Shown piece by piece: positions 34,911 to 47,160 of a stretch of DNA of 64,000 bases; within the stretch, counting starts at the first letter, position 1, and the number at the start of each line of letters is the position of its first letter. Location of the stretch: positions 1,459,487 through 1,523,486 of the forward strand of contig JAJEKV010000049.1 of NCBI GenBank assembly GCA_021234155.1. Reading direction: 5' to 3'. The notes beneath the pieces are model-generated. The model was not told the DNA's origin. It ran no database searches and saw only the letters and a program-made list of their open reading frames with translations. This stretch comes from Isoetes taiwanensis (taxonomy: Eukaryota; Streptophyta; Lycopodiopsida; Isoetales; Isoetaceae). The position numbers were made by a program, and so were the translations under genes.

Positions 34911-35765
34911 ATCACATTTTCAATCACATTTAACAAACATGCTCCATTTCTCCAACAAATACTTCTCCTATAGGAAGGACAAAGAATTCAGCACAGATAG
35001 GTTTCAAGAAGAAGTTGCTTTTACTACACCTATACTTGGAATAGAGGAGCATTGAAACGGTTGTAAGGAAAAAAATACACCAGGGAAAAAGCCTGCAAAA
35101 TTTGAAGAGTATTTTCATGTTAAATAAAGTTTATAAAATTGAAAGTAAGTTACTATCATTTTTGGTCTTTGAAGGCATATCTGCATGGCTGTCACTAGAT
35201 GCCAATGTAAGTTCCCTTCTTGTCCTCCCTCTTTTCGGAGTGAATTTTATACAGAGCCAAACATATCTTAACAAAGAAGAATAAGACCCCATATGACATC
35301 AAATCATGTTCTATAGGGACAATGTGCATGGGACCATTACGGCTATACCCAATCGTGAATGCAGGTTCTCTAAAATGTTTTTTCTATTATGTTTCTTTTT
35401 TTCTCGCAAACTTTACATAGCCCTTTCAAAACTACCACGGGAACAATTCTAACACTAATATAGGACTCACAGTCAACCGCTGACAAACAAAAGATTTTAT
35501 TAGGTTGTCAAGCCAGTTGCAACCTGTTACAATGGTTAAAATGCTGAGACAATGAGGAATTCTTGTATCTAAAACATACCATAAAATGCAAATCCTTTAA
35601 ATGTTGTCCAACATTTACAGCATTTACAGCATTCGAGGATTCATGTACTTTCTCAAGTGTCCCTTCGGCAATGTAGCATCGAACAGATATCCAGATGATT
35701 TCCATTCTGGAAGATCTCCATCTAGAACCACACCTTCTCATGGCCAAATGCCCTGAACATCTTGT
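34911..35765. other. Intergenic
   Basis: No supported gene. Possibly upstream introns of the SRP-receptor fragment. Confidence 0.35.
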
Positions 35766-36147
35766 CAAACCATTGCATTTAACACATTTAAATTAAAATC
35801 CCCCTTAAACCCCCTTCGGTTTCGGTGCATATTCACACGGGGGGTTACTCCGGGCAACGAGAGTTGTCGGATGGGCATATTTGCCTTATATTCCAAGATC
35901 TGGACCGTACATAGCGAACCTCGTTTGTGGGGTATGCATGTACAAGTTTTTATATACTGTGTATTAAGGTTTACAAAATACTATAAGGTTTGAGAGAATG
36001 TACTTAATGGTGTTAATTTTGTACATGTATTGTAAATATATTTTTCGAGCTCTCGCTGCCCTACGTAACCCCCTGTGTGAATATGCACCCAAACCGAAGG
36101 GGGTTTAAGGGGGATTTTAATTTAAATGTGTTAAATGCAATGGTTTG
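35766..36147. mobile_element. MITE with ~110-bp terminal inverted repeats
   Basis: The left arm begins CAAACCATTGCATTTAACAC and passes through AAATCCCCCTTAAACCCCC and a GGTGCATATTCACAC stretch. The right arm is its near-perfect reverse complement, ending TGCAATGGTTTG. The arms are about 110 bp each around a 150-bp AT-rich centre without coding capacity. Long TIRs suggest a Mutator-type or foldback MITE; the exact ends and target duplication are uncertain because the symmetry runs into the flanks. Confidence 0.8.
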
Positions 36148-37282
36148 TGTTAATAATGTTAATGGTAGTTGTGTGTTGATTGTTATATTAAAAAAATTTT
36201 ACAAAATACTTGCTAGGGTCTAATCTAGCAAATACTATACTTTAAGAACTAAACCTAGTTAGAAATTGAGAATTTGTCTGTCTTGGTTTAAACCAGGCCC
36301 ACACCCTTCATCTGGCACACACATATGGTGAGGTATATTACCCCTAGCATTGAAAGGTTGTCTGCCCTGGTAATATCCAGGCCCATATCTCAAAACTGGT
36401 ATAAGTGTAAACATAGGTAACACAGCTCAAATCAAACTTAATTTACGTTCAATAAATGGTGTGCAGGGTAGGGAGCTGAAATATCAAACCCCAAAACCCT
36501 GTTGCCACCATTTACAGACCAGCTCGAATTTTACTAAGATAAGACGGATATGAATACAACATACATTGGTGTTACGAACAAGGAGGCTGAAAAATCAAAC
36601 CTCAAAGTGCATGTTCCCTTTGTATGGTTGTATTCTCCTGTTTATGCATATTCCGTAACTAAACATCATATTACGTAGAGAGTGAAACAACAAACCCTGG
36701 ACCAACAATCACTAAGTACTTGTTCAACCAGATCAGAGAATAAACAGCAATCATTCATAAGCTGCCTAAGTGGATATTCATATATCTGGAACATGTAGAA
36801 CATTAAGTCATGAACGAACCATGCTAAATCAGCAGCAGAAAGTGACTAGTACATGTTTCTCAATGACAAAGGTCAATTCAATAACTGAAGCAAGAAACAT
36901 GAGACTGTATAATGTGAACATCCACAGATATAACTGCAATGATCTATTAAGACGAAGACCATGTTTTCAAAATTGTTTTTAGCTTTTTTATTTTTTATAT
37001 TTTGATACAAACCAAAGTTCCAGTAGATATAGGAAAATATCTAGATGTTCCAGCCAAGATAAAGATAATATACCGTGTAGTAAAGCCTGTAACAGTGTAT
37101 TTTCAAGTACTCACCATTTCAAAAACAGACTACTACCCTAGGAAGTGTAAAGAGATTTAAGTAATCAGCATAATAACGTGTAGAGTTTCGAGGCGCAGAC
37201 TATCTGATCTGCCCCATATTTCAGAAAAATTCCACCATTTTGCTAAGCTCAAAAACAACAAAGGTAGGTTTGTCGTGTTACC
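36148..37282. other. Intergenic or intronic
   Basis: Nothing recognisable on either strand. AT-rich. Confidence 0.35.
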
Positions 37283-37530
37283 TCATTTAGATCGCCTCCT
37301 GGGTTATTCGTAACTTCAGGACTTGCATTCATTTCCATCACAGCCGGATTATCATAGACCGGTTCAGCAATCCCCAAGTTTGTACCATGCACAGCTGCGT
37401 TACGAATCAAGTATCTCTTGATAATATTGGCTGCTTGTGAATTCCTAGTCTGGCTAGGTTGAGGCATTCGTCTTGGTGCAAAAGGCGAGCCTCTTCCCCT
37501 AAGATTTCTAGAACCAGGCGCCCTTAACGT
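37283..37530 (-). other. Possible unidentified exon
   Basis: A minus-strand frame reads RGRGSPFAPRRMPQPSQTRN, then QAANIIKRYLIRNAAVHGTN and EPVYDNPAVMEMNASPEVTN, ending at a good donor (ATGAG|GTAACA). The start could be the internal Met or an upstream exon. No family is recognised and no partner exon was found. Confidence 0.25.
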
Positions 37531-40199
37531 TTGACTACTGTATTCCTATTTTTCCACTCTGTTTGATCATGGGACCAAAACGTTAACTAAAGCAAACATA
37601 GGTAAACTTTATGGCCTAAATATTAATTACTAAAAAGCACAATAACATCAAGACAAACATTAAATGTTGGTCCAAAGGATGCATTAAAACATCATCTATG
37701 GATATGGAAATGACGAGTAATATAAAAAAAAAGTGACAATGGTCATAAACTATTGAACAGATAGATAAATAAGAAGAAAATATGCAACACTGTAATATAA
37801 AGCCAAACTGTAATGTGGAAATCAAGCAAAAATGTCTCAATAATCTGTTGAACTGCTTTACTCTATCTCTTAGAAATATCATGTGCTTCTAAATAAGAAT
37901 AATTTGGACGACTATGACTGGAGACTGAACCACCAGGAGCATAGGTGCTACGCCCTCCCACACAAAGACAAGAATTTGGCTGCTTCCCCAAATCTTCTCA
38001 CCATGCCACACTTACTGGATATGTAGCACAACTGGCCTAAACTAGAGTTGAAAAGCATAATGCAAAATCCTCAAATTAATTGTTACAAAGAACCAAATAG
38101 GTGCTGCATACTAGGTAGAATCAGATCTTTCCCTTTGCAATTATGTGGCTTTCCAAGACCTGTTTGATTCTCTCTACAGTCAAAATGATTCTATGGTTCC
38201 TGTCAAATTGTGAAATTTCCCCTTTGAACAGATTTGTTCATGCAGACATGGTTGCATACCTCTAGCTTCATCTGCACACCTCTAGCTTTTGCAATTGAAT
38301 GAGCTAAAAGCAAAGATGTAAGACGACATTAGTGTAACGGCAGAATATCAAGGTATGGCAGGTTTGGATATTGAATTAGAGGCAACTACAAAATTTGGAA
38401 ATTGGTCTTGTAATCTGCAACAAAGGCAAATGCTCAATTTTTAATCAGATAAAGAATTGGGTTATATTTACCTGCCTGCAGTCACGTGATGCAACATGGG
38501 ATACATGCATCCCTAGCAGCACACCAGCAAGAAACGTCCTTGTAGTAGCAATCCAAAACAGGCTACTGAGCTTCTAACTTAATAGTGCCTGTCTGAACCA
38601 TCTTCATGCATAGAAGAAATCCCACATCATTGTTTCTGGCTTGTACCAGCTCCGCTTGTAACAAATCCAGGCTGCTTAATAGAACCATATAGACACAAGC
38701 ACAAAACTTGAGATGCTATCACCACAAAACTTCAGATGCTGCCACCACGAAATTGTAGATGATGCCGCTAATCAGAATCGGCTCTGCCTCAGTGCAAATG
38801 AATTTGACATACAACCATAGTTTACCACAGTATCCGGTAGACAGTAGGATTGGTAACGAAATGCTTACCACAGTAGGATAGAAAGGAGGCCTGCACAACG
38901 CCCTCTTTTGCTCAATCTTTATGAGTTTCACATCGCCATAAGTTACCGCTTGCCAACTGATCGGACTAACAGAAAACCTGTTGTGAGATCTGCCCAAGTC
39001 ATGGCCACTTGACCAAAGCAACTATTATTTCTTTGCAAAACCTCCACTCCATTGCCAGGAGCTCCCCGCCAGCCATAGCCATAGCCATAGCTCTTGGTAG
39101 GGCTCTTGGTATTTTTTCTAGGAGGGATACCTTGTTCATGTAGGCAGCCTACAACTCACCGGAATGCTATCAAGCAGCTCCAAAAATGCCCAGAGAGATT
39201 CAGTATGGCAAGATACAACACCCGATGATTGCCCGATGATTCAGTAGCCCGATGATTGCCATGATACTCGTGCAAAATAGGGAAAAAGGATTTTTAGTTT
39301 TAGGGTAGCCATCTGGATCGTCCAATTTTTAAGTCATATCTCAACCATCCAATTTAGGGCGCGACAAAAAAACGACAAAAGAAGAAGCCTCCACCACAGG
39401 ATTTGCCCCCTTTTCTAAAATCAACGGCTGACAAAAGGGTGCACTTTAGTACACCTGGATGAATACGGCCACCAAATCATATGAAAACCTTAGAGAAAAC
39501 AGTACAAAAACAGAAAAAAAAAACCCTGTTATAATGCTAGATATTCAGCTAGATTAGCATCACATAAACAGTTAAAAACTTGATTAGCTGACTCACCATT
39601 AGTTGCATTAAAAACACCCTTTTCATCATATATATCAGTATTTTAGATGCACAAGAAGAGACAAAGGATCAATCTTGAGAGCAGAAAGTGATCCGACTTA
39701 TTGGGAGAAACACGTCTTATTTACAACGATAAAGTGTCCTTATCTTCATCTTGGTCTCGGCCCTGGTCCTAGAACTTGGTTTGAACATGCTTCAAACCTT
39801 TGACATGTGATATTATTAGCTTTCATATGGGAGAAATAGGTGCATGGTTTCGCAACAATAAGTGACTGTTACATCCAATTCCAGGCCTTATACATCCAAT
39901 GTGCAGATTTGAGGTAGCCTGCTTTTACTCGTTCATCTAATACTATATATGATAATGTTACTCTACCTTCCACATATGCTTCCATCAGAGTTCGCTTTCG
40001 CTGCTGCTGTGTCAGCACTTGTGAGTAGATTTTCACAAAATGCTGTCATTTTTGGAAGAGGGTTTGCAAAATATGTATGGATCTGAAAACATAGAGTATT
40101 GAAGGATTAAAGAACGAAGCTGTTTCTTGCTGGTCTTGCTAGTCTGGACCAGGTGGCAAGCTTGCCAAACTTTAATGCTTAAAGGGCAAATTTTAGTCT
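37531..40199. other. No supported gene
   Basis: A stretch of AT-rich sequence with chance frames. It might include 3' exons of the ATG18-like gene that begins at 42678, but I could not recognise any. Confidence 0.3.
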
Positions 40200-42678
40200 T
40201 CGCCCAATTAAGTCTACGACAGACATCCCACTTCTCTGATGGTTCAACAACAAGACGCAAATCATGTGATTGGTTGGGACTACTTGATCCTTCAGTACTA
40301 TACCCACACTCTGATGCTGTGGAGGGCCGAAGAAGGTACCTTACCAAATAGCCTGATGAGGAGAGAACCCAAAGTTTGTCTTTCAGATCAACAGCTCCTC
40401 CAGGTTCATGTATACCACTCCCATCATGGAAACCGGCTGCCACTGCACCACCACCAGCAGGACCACTACTGCTTCGCAAGTTACCCCGCCATCCACCAAA
40501 ACCATTTTTTATTCTGCTCACAACGGACAATGTGAGTAGAGGTGGTGGCGGAGGGAGGGCCTGTTGGGAAGCTCTGACTGGCCCAGCATTTGACCACCAC
40601 GGATATGCAGGTGTGGGCATTATGGATGGACCGTTAAATGGGTCAATGGAGCAGGCACCATGAGTATGTGGGCCTACAACTCCTCCAAAGGGTGAAATAG
40701 CAAATAGATGACTTGTTCCTCTTGAGGAACTAACAACAATCCAATGGCTGTCTAAGCTAAACCTGATATCCTGTATAATCTGAAAACAGAAAGTGGAATA
40801 TCTATCAAATAAAGTTAAAAGATAAAGACAACAAAAAGAAATTAGACTCATGATGATGATAATTTAACTCTAGTACCTAAATGTCAACATAAATAACCCA
40901 ACATTGGCATTTAAGCCATAAACTTGAATGAATCAAAGACATCATAAATGTCACAAGTTTATATATCATAATGATTGATCTTACCAAGGCATGCCTACAT
41001 GCATGTCATTGTGTAATGGTGCTTTGAAAAAGATCCAAAGGCTAAATGTAAACTTGTAAAAAAACCAATCTATGTCTTCACTAAACTGCACAAAGATCAC
41101 TTACCGCATTTGTAAGACCGCGGCAAAGCTTGTAAAGGTGAACAAATGATGAACTTGTGTGAGGACTGGTAAGATTATCATGTGCTGTAGGTGTTAGACG
41201 AAAAACATTTAAGTTGTGCCCATCTGACGCAGTGACAAGAAGTGTTCCACTGGGCTCAAAGCAGAGAGCAGAAATTGGGCTTGAATGTGCTCGGAACTGT
41301 GCAATCACTTTCTTATTTACATAGTCACGGACAATCACCTGTAAAAGAATTAAGTGTCAACAAAAGTATCAATTGGACTATTTCCAGCCTGAAACCATAA
41401 ATTTCTTACAGTCCCAGCATATTCGGATTCTACACCATCTGAAGGACGTTCAGAACAATACTTGGACAAAGTTTTGTATCCTAAAGCTGCAAGTTGCTTG
41501 CTTGACTCCCTTGCATAGTCAACAAAACCACAAGTTGCAGGAGACGTGGATAGACTTATGCCTGGAGAGGGGCTAAGGTGCTGGGGGGATACACGGCCCG
41601 CTGATGACATGAGAGGCTGGTTGGCAGCATAAGCCATCCACCTGGGACCCAAAGCCAATGCACCATAGCCATTCACTAAACGTATTTTGGAGTGTTGCTG
41701 CATCAAAACAGTAAATCTGCATCGTATAACAATTATACATTAGTTTGCACAGTTACAGGCATGTACATGCTCAGATGAAAGAGCAATTATACCTGTGCAG
41801 CAAGAGCTACTGCAATGATCCTTGAGCTGCAACGCACAGCGCAGATACCAGTCCGAAATCTCAACTCATGTACATAAGCGTGACTTTGTAAAGAATAAAA
41901 GCGAACAACAGAAGGGACAAAACTACCATCACCCATATCTGCGGTTACGGTGCCATTCAAACCTCCTGGAAACCCTCCAGGCATTGAGGCTCCCCTTTTG
42001 GTGGCAAGATCCCGTGTAGCAACTAGCAGCAACGGCTGCATTCCTTTGAAGTCCCCAATCTCAACTGAGTATGGCCATGGTTGAAGGTGCAAAAATGCAA
42101 CACGACCATCCCGTCTAGAGACAAGTTCTCTCACATCGCTAGCATCTTCCACATCCCATACTTGAAACCCATTCATGTAGGTAAGCAATAGAACATGGCG
42201 AGCAAGTGCTGGAGCAATCTCCAACATGTCAAAAGATGCCCATTGCACCTGACAGACAAAACATACAGACATAAATACATTTGACTCAACATAGAAATAA
42301 ATCTAGATTGTAACTCCTTTAGCAAGAAAAATACATAATTTGCATTGACCTGAGAGAAGATAAAATCTCGATTGAGAAGCACATAGAAATAGGAGGTAGA
42401 ATATTATCATCATAACGTGTAAATAATTTATTATATATGAGATAACATGTAAAACTATTGGCCTAATACATGATGCTGACCTGTTCACGGTGCTTCTCCT
42501 CATCTGACTGAGATGCTGAAGATGCAATAGATGCACCTGCTGTCCTTACAGTTGCTGCAATATTGCCAGCACTTGCAAAGACTCCTTTCAAGTAGCTAGA
42601 AATGAACCGCCAAGTGAATTTGCTGCCATTGCTGTTGCTAACACATCCTGCTCCACCACGGCCACTCCGTGTCTGCAA
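40200..42678 (-). pseudogene. ATG18/BCAS3-type WD-repeat autophagy gene, 3'-truncated and frame-broken
   Basis: Five minus-strand exons match plant ATG18f/g/h-type proteins, which bind phosphoinositides through a WD-repeat propeller and act in autophagosome formation. Exon 1 (42678-42481): FISSYLKGVFASAGNIAATV. Exon 2 (42248-41793): LLTYMNGFQVWDVEDASDVR, VRFYSLQSHAYVHELRF. Exon 3 (about 41713-41410): IYCFDAATLQNTF then, in a shifted frame, GYGALALGPRWMAYAANQPL, SPSPGISLSTSPA, QLAALGYKTLSKYC. Exon 4 (41338-41105): VRDYVNKKVIAQFRAHSSPI, ALCFEPSGTLLVTASDGHN. Exon 5 (40779 to about 40200): DIRFSLDSHWIVVSSSRGTS, TLSVVSRIKN (BCAS3 domain), VVEPSEKWDVC. All junctions have GT-AG. A deletion with a frame change inside exon 3 and the missing C-terminal exons argue for a pseudogene. 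If exon 3 is mis-sequenced, it could be a partial real gene. Confidence 0.75.
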
Positions 42679-43014
42679 GCCCTCTTCTTTAAATCTTCAC
42701 ATACACCAGTTAGGTTGAAAAGTACTTTCCCCGAAAGCACTAAGGTTAATTGAAAGCGTACTAAACTCGACCTTATGGATGAATCAATAGGATTGTTTGA
42801 ATCAATATGGAATTGATATTTGGAAGGGCAGACCTACAAAGAATGGACTTTCACCACTCTGCAATCTTCTACAACTAGTATAAGCAACAGAATTAGAAGA
42901 ACATCAACCATAACCCTTTAACTGGTCCTTTGTTGCAAAATACAGCACGAAGGAATCACATGTGGCATACATTCCAACCAAACTCCTACCAACAAAATGA
43001 TTTTGTTCAGGTAC
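42679..43014. other. Spacer between gene fragments
   Basis: No feature supported. Confidence 0.3.
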
Positions 43015-43222
43015 TTGCCAGCCTTGAAGGCTTCGTTACCCTCTTCCTTCTTTATATTTACTGCTTCCAGTTTGTCAGATGTGCTCATTTCAAATCGTTC
43101 CCTTGCCTGTTGCATTTTTCACATCACTAAATTTTCCCATACCTCAGCATCACAAAGTCATATTAGTTGTCTACTTACCCTTTCGAAGCTAACCATCTCA
43201 ACCTCGTAGATAAGGCTTACAA
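43015..43222 (-). pseudogene. FKBP-type PPIase with TPR, two-exon fragment
   Basis: The minus strand reads LIYEVEMVSFER up to a donor (AGG|GTAAG at about 43181). After an intron it continues at 43106 with ARERFEMSTSDKLEAVNIKK and EEGNEAFKAGK, ending at a GT near 43015. This is the junction between the last FK506-binding domain and the first TPR helix in plant multidomain FKBPs (PAS1/FKBP62-like). No upstream FKBP or downstream TPR exons were seen, so it is an isolated fragment beside the dispersed repeat at 43400-43595. Confidence 0.65.
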
Positions 43223-43399
43223 ATCCAGTTTACTCCATTGTGATTATTTGCACAGCAATAAACCTGGCCAACTCTAACAACTTCAAAAACCTGAAAATCA
43301 GAGGCTCCGGTGTAGAAGCTCCTCCCTCCAATGCCAAAGCTTTTCTGGAAGCTCCACAATTGACAGCAACAGCGAGCCGGGCCTCCCAAAAGAAGCATT

Positions 43400-43595
43400 A
43401 TGCGACCATGGAGCCCTGCCAGTTACCCGGTTCCCTTCAAGAAATCAGACGTCGAAGCTGACCGCCAGTTTACAGGAAATAGGAGGTTTTTAGCAGTCAC
43501 CAGCATATCCTAGGGATATTCAAGAATATACCTAGGATATGCCAAAAACCCACATAAACAAGGGTTTGCCCCCCTAGGGGCAACCCAAAAAATAG
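43400..43595 (-). repeat. Dispersed repeat copy 2 (GGGTTGCCCC family)
   Basis: Reverse-complement match to 3046-3200, with AAACAAGGGTTTGCCCCCCT and TATTCAAGAATATACCTAGG visible on the plus strand. The two copies face each other across 40 kb. Confidence 0.55.
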
Positions 43596-43599
43596 GGGA

Positions 43600-44090
43600 C
43601 TACTATTGAGAAAATTGTAAAAATGCCCTTGTATTTTAATGAATTATCAAGATACCCCTGTATTTCTGATATTTATTAAAATGCCCTATTCCTTTGTGAT
43701 CTGCCAGATGTTCTACAGATCCATAGCCCATTATTCATCTACTGGCGACCACCGATTTGAGGTCCTTGATTCTGCAAATAAGCTGTCAATTCTCATCTTG
43801 AAATAACCCAACAATTCTCAGTTTTTTTTTTCCTCCTCTTCTAATCTTCAGCCTTCAAGCAAAGCGAAATCATAGTTCTAAATTGGATTTAGGTCAGGTT
43901 TTAATTGAGCAGAAACTGTCCAATGGTGATGTAGCAGAGAATAAATTTTTACCTTACAAAGAGAACTTTGATGTTGTATTGAGGTCCGCTGACAGGAGAA
44001 ATCGCTGTAATTTTGCTTCTTCTTTGATAAATTACAATAGATAAATACGTCCTGTTGCTTAATATGCATTGTTGTGCAACAATAAATGAA
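43600..44090. other. Intergenic
   Basis: No feature supported. Confidence 0.3.
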
Positions 44091-44484
44091 GACCGATCGT
44101 CAGCTTTATGAATATAGGATACATCAGAAAACAAATTTATGGGTCTTGATTGCATGTGAAGAGTTTGAGGATTGATGTGACAAACTATCTCTGTGAATAT
44201 GAGAGGGATTGCTTCTGGATAATTGAAAGTAAGCGGCAGGTCGAAAGACTTGCTGAAAGCTTCAAAACGAATTGAAGAGGTCGTAGGTCTACAAAGGGGC
44301 CAGATTTGTCCTCACGGGCATTTTGATAAATATAAGAAATATAAGATGTATTTTGATAGATACATCAAAATACATCACAAAGATAGTTTGTCACATCAAT
44401 CCTCAAACTCTTCACATGCAATCAAGACCCATAAATTTGTTTTCTGATCGATCCTATATTCATAAAGCTGACGATCGGTCTCGA
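44091..44484. repeat. Foldback repeat with ~103-bp arms
   Basis: 44091-44194 (GACCGATCGTCAGCTTTATG ... ACAAACTATCT) is repeated as a reverse complement at 44380-44484 with about three mismatches. The 185-bp loop contains a second perfect small hairpin (GATGTATTTTGAT...ATCAAAATACATC, about 44346-44377). A transcript would fold into a long, nearly perfect stem. No coding sequence. Confidence 0.85.
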
Positions 44485-46330
44485 TCTCGTGATTTACGGC
44501 TACGATTTCAGGATCGAATGCAATTGCAATCTCGAACCAATAAATATTCAAACATTTAAAAGCATCGCACATCTTGCAAAATGTGGCATAACAATTAATT
44601 TGTATTTGAGAAGGATATGGGATTGACATAGATATGGGATTTGGCATATGGCAGATTTGCGCTGCACATGCAGCCGGATGAAGCCAACTTGGTGAAAATA
44701 AAAACTTGATTCATATGTTGGACACATGGACACAATAGGACCTAAGAAACACAAAAATAAACAGGCATGTGAATACCACTACTTGGGAGTGAATTTGTTA
44801 CATTTCTGCAGTCATGTATGTAATGAGCAGGCCACTTTTTGTTATCCTCCACATGAAGGAGCATACATTCTTATCCTCATGCCTCAAACCTTAATATTGG
44901 AAGTATCTCCAGTGTAGTCGAAAAGAAATCCCAACAAATTGATCGAAGTATGAAATAGCTAATTTCAGAGCTACAAAATATTGTTGCCATTACCTTACAA
45001 CTGCTGAGATACTGAATACAATTTATAAACCTGCATAAGTAGGACACAAACTACTATCTTCAGTCATTATCTCTTGCAAACATGCACTAGGTCAATGCAA
45101 TCCAACCTAATCAGAATCTATTAGAACATGCACTGAGTTAATGCAAGCAAATGTAATCAATAGAATTTGTTTTTCAACTCGAAAAAGTCCTTGATGACAG
45201 ATATGCTAAGACATTCAAAAAGGATATATCTGCATGCTTCATGCTCAATAAAACATGCATTGCATGCTCTCTGAAAACACGTCATAATTACATGTGAGGA
45301 CACTGGAGAGATTAGGCAATTTTTAATGTCCTAAGCGCAAGAAATGATTTCAGATATTTAAGAGAACTGTTCAAGCTCAATGGAACATGTATACTCTTTG
45401 CAAATACTTCATAGCCAGTGCATCCATAGCCATCACAGACCTGCCGTATCCTTTACTACATGCCATAGCAAAACGCCCATTCACAAAAGAAACTTTTTGA
45501 TAAGTGCTTGTACAGATGAAAATGATGTGAGGTTTCTCCTTTTTTCATGCGCTTGCAGTGAGACAAATTTTGGGCGTGCAAAATGCACAAACTTTTTGAT
45601 AAACTGATATAAAACAGAAGATAAGAAAAAGGATCATGATATTTTTGATAATTTTTCTTAAAAAGAGATCAAACTTTTGATTTTTCTGAAAATCTTGCAG
45701 AAAGAAGTGTTGTCACCACTCTAGAAATCCTTGACTGCAAACTGGGCTTGCTGCACCTTAAAAACAGAGTCTTGAGAATAGAGTTACGATATTGAATTGA
45801 TTAGCTGGTAGAATCATCAGCTGATTTGAAAAACAAAAGCTTCCAAGCGGATATATGAATTGACTTGGTTGGGCAAACTAAGGAAATCTAAAGGGTGGAG
45901 AATAGTATACAAGAAGTCTTCAAAATGGAGAAGAATGAGAGCAACAAGACAACAGCAAACAGCAAGGCCAAAGAAATGATCTTGAGCGAAGCCCGGCATA
46001 ATGGCGCCACTGTTAATTTTGAGTTCTTGGCATACGTCTTGTAGCAGCAGTCCATGACTGCCGGATGCTACAAGCCTGCCATGTTCAAGATCATGAAATA
46101 AGAAAGAGACAAAATATGCACAAAGAATATGGAAAATGTGCGCCAAATGAGGCTCTTCAAATACGAGATCAAACCTGAATACATCTGAAGAGGCTCTGGT
46201 CTAATATAGTGTAGACCGCATATCTGAGCCCTACATCTAGCTAAATCTAAATTCTACACTTATGCTAACCTAAACATGTCAAGTGTAGTCTTCCACCACT
46301 GACACCTAGCATGTGCACAATGTTAACCAC
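44485..46330. other. No supported gene
   Basis: AT-rich sequence; short frames show no family resemblance. Confidence 0.35.
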
Positions 46331-46333
46331 TAG

Positions 46334-47160
46334 ATGGTTAACACTGTTGTTGCACCTGTCACTGGCATGCCATTTTGTTTTCTTTGCTTGCTCTCAAGCC
46401 ACAATTTGGCTATACCAGCCTCTCCATCGTGTGTGCCTTTTCCATGGCCAGATCTAACGAAATTCCATATCACTCGAATTTTATTTTCAACATGGTATCT
46501 GCAGATTCCATACCATGCCCTTGAAGATTTGAATTGAAATGCACAACCGTATGACCACACATAATGAAGGTTTATGTCACTGCCTCCATTATTCACTCCA
46601 AATGTAATTTAAAAGCATGTTGTACAAAATGAGTATCATGCTTCCTGTCATCTGAAACAAAGAAATGCACTATTTTTTTAATCTTGCCTTCTTTTTACAT
46701 CATTGAAATATAGACCAAAATTGTAATCTGATCAGGATTCCAGTGCTCTGATTGTACTTCTATCCCTGGCTTCAATGTGTAGTTCTCTGCAAAGTCAACA
46801 ACAGACAACACACTCTTATTAGGGAGTTTCTCAACACATCTTTTAAATTGTTTACTCTGCCAGTGTGTAGTAAAGTTATGATCTGTAAACTTAGCAAGCT
46901 GATTTTTCATGTTCTTTAACAAGACAGATGCTTTGTCATGCTAAGCAACTAAGCTAAGCCTTTTGGATGTACCTTTCTTGGAAGGCTCATGGACATAAGC
47001 ATATATTTGCCAATCGACATCCTGCATGAATGTTCCATCTTCCTTTTTTGGACAAATGTCTATCTTCTTCACTCCACATTCCTCATATTCACCTTTGATA
47101 CATTTTAATTTATACCATTCATCTGTCACATATTTCTGACAAGCTGTTGACGTCCACAAA
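46334..47160 (-). pseudogene. Transposase-like gene, C-terminal half (fragmented)
   Basis: Minus-strand pieces read in order: a Cys-containing segment (EYEECGVKKIDICPKKEDG), DVDWQIYAYVHEP, then CVEKLPNKSVLSVVDFAENY followed by TLKPGIEVQSEHWNPDQITI, then VWSYGCAFQFKSSRAWYGIC and WNFVRSGHGKGTHDGEAGIA. VDFAENY, the EvQSeHW phrase, the W-S-G-x-x-x-QFK motif and GSGHGKG-x-x-DG recur in a family of uncharacterised, transposase-like proteins that I recall mainly from animal and some plant genomes; the D/E residues would fit a DDE fold. Stops separate the segments, so it is a decayed copy. Confidence 0.45.

Noticed and set aside
3046-43595. A single 40-kb transposon bounded by the inverted GGGTTGCCCC repeats
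   Set aside because: No matching target duplication was seen at the outer edges and a third related sequence at 11394 suggests a dispersed repeat.
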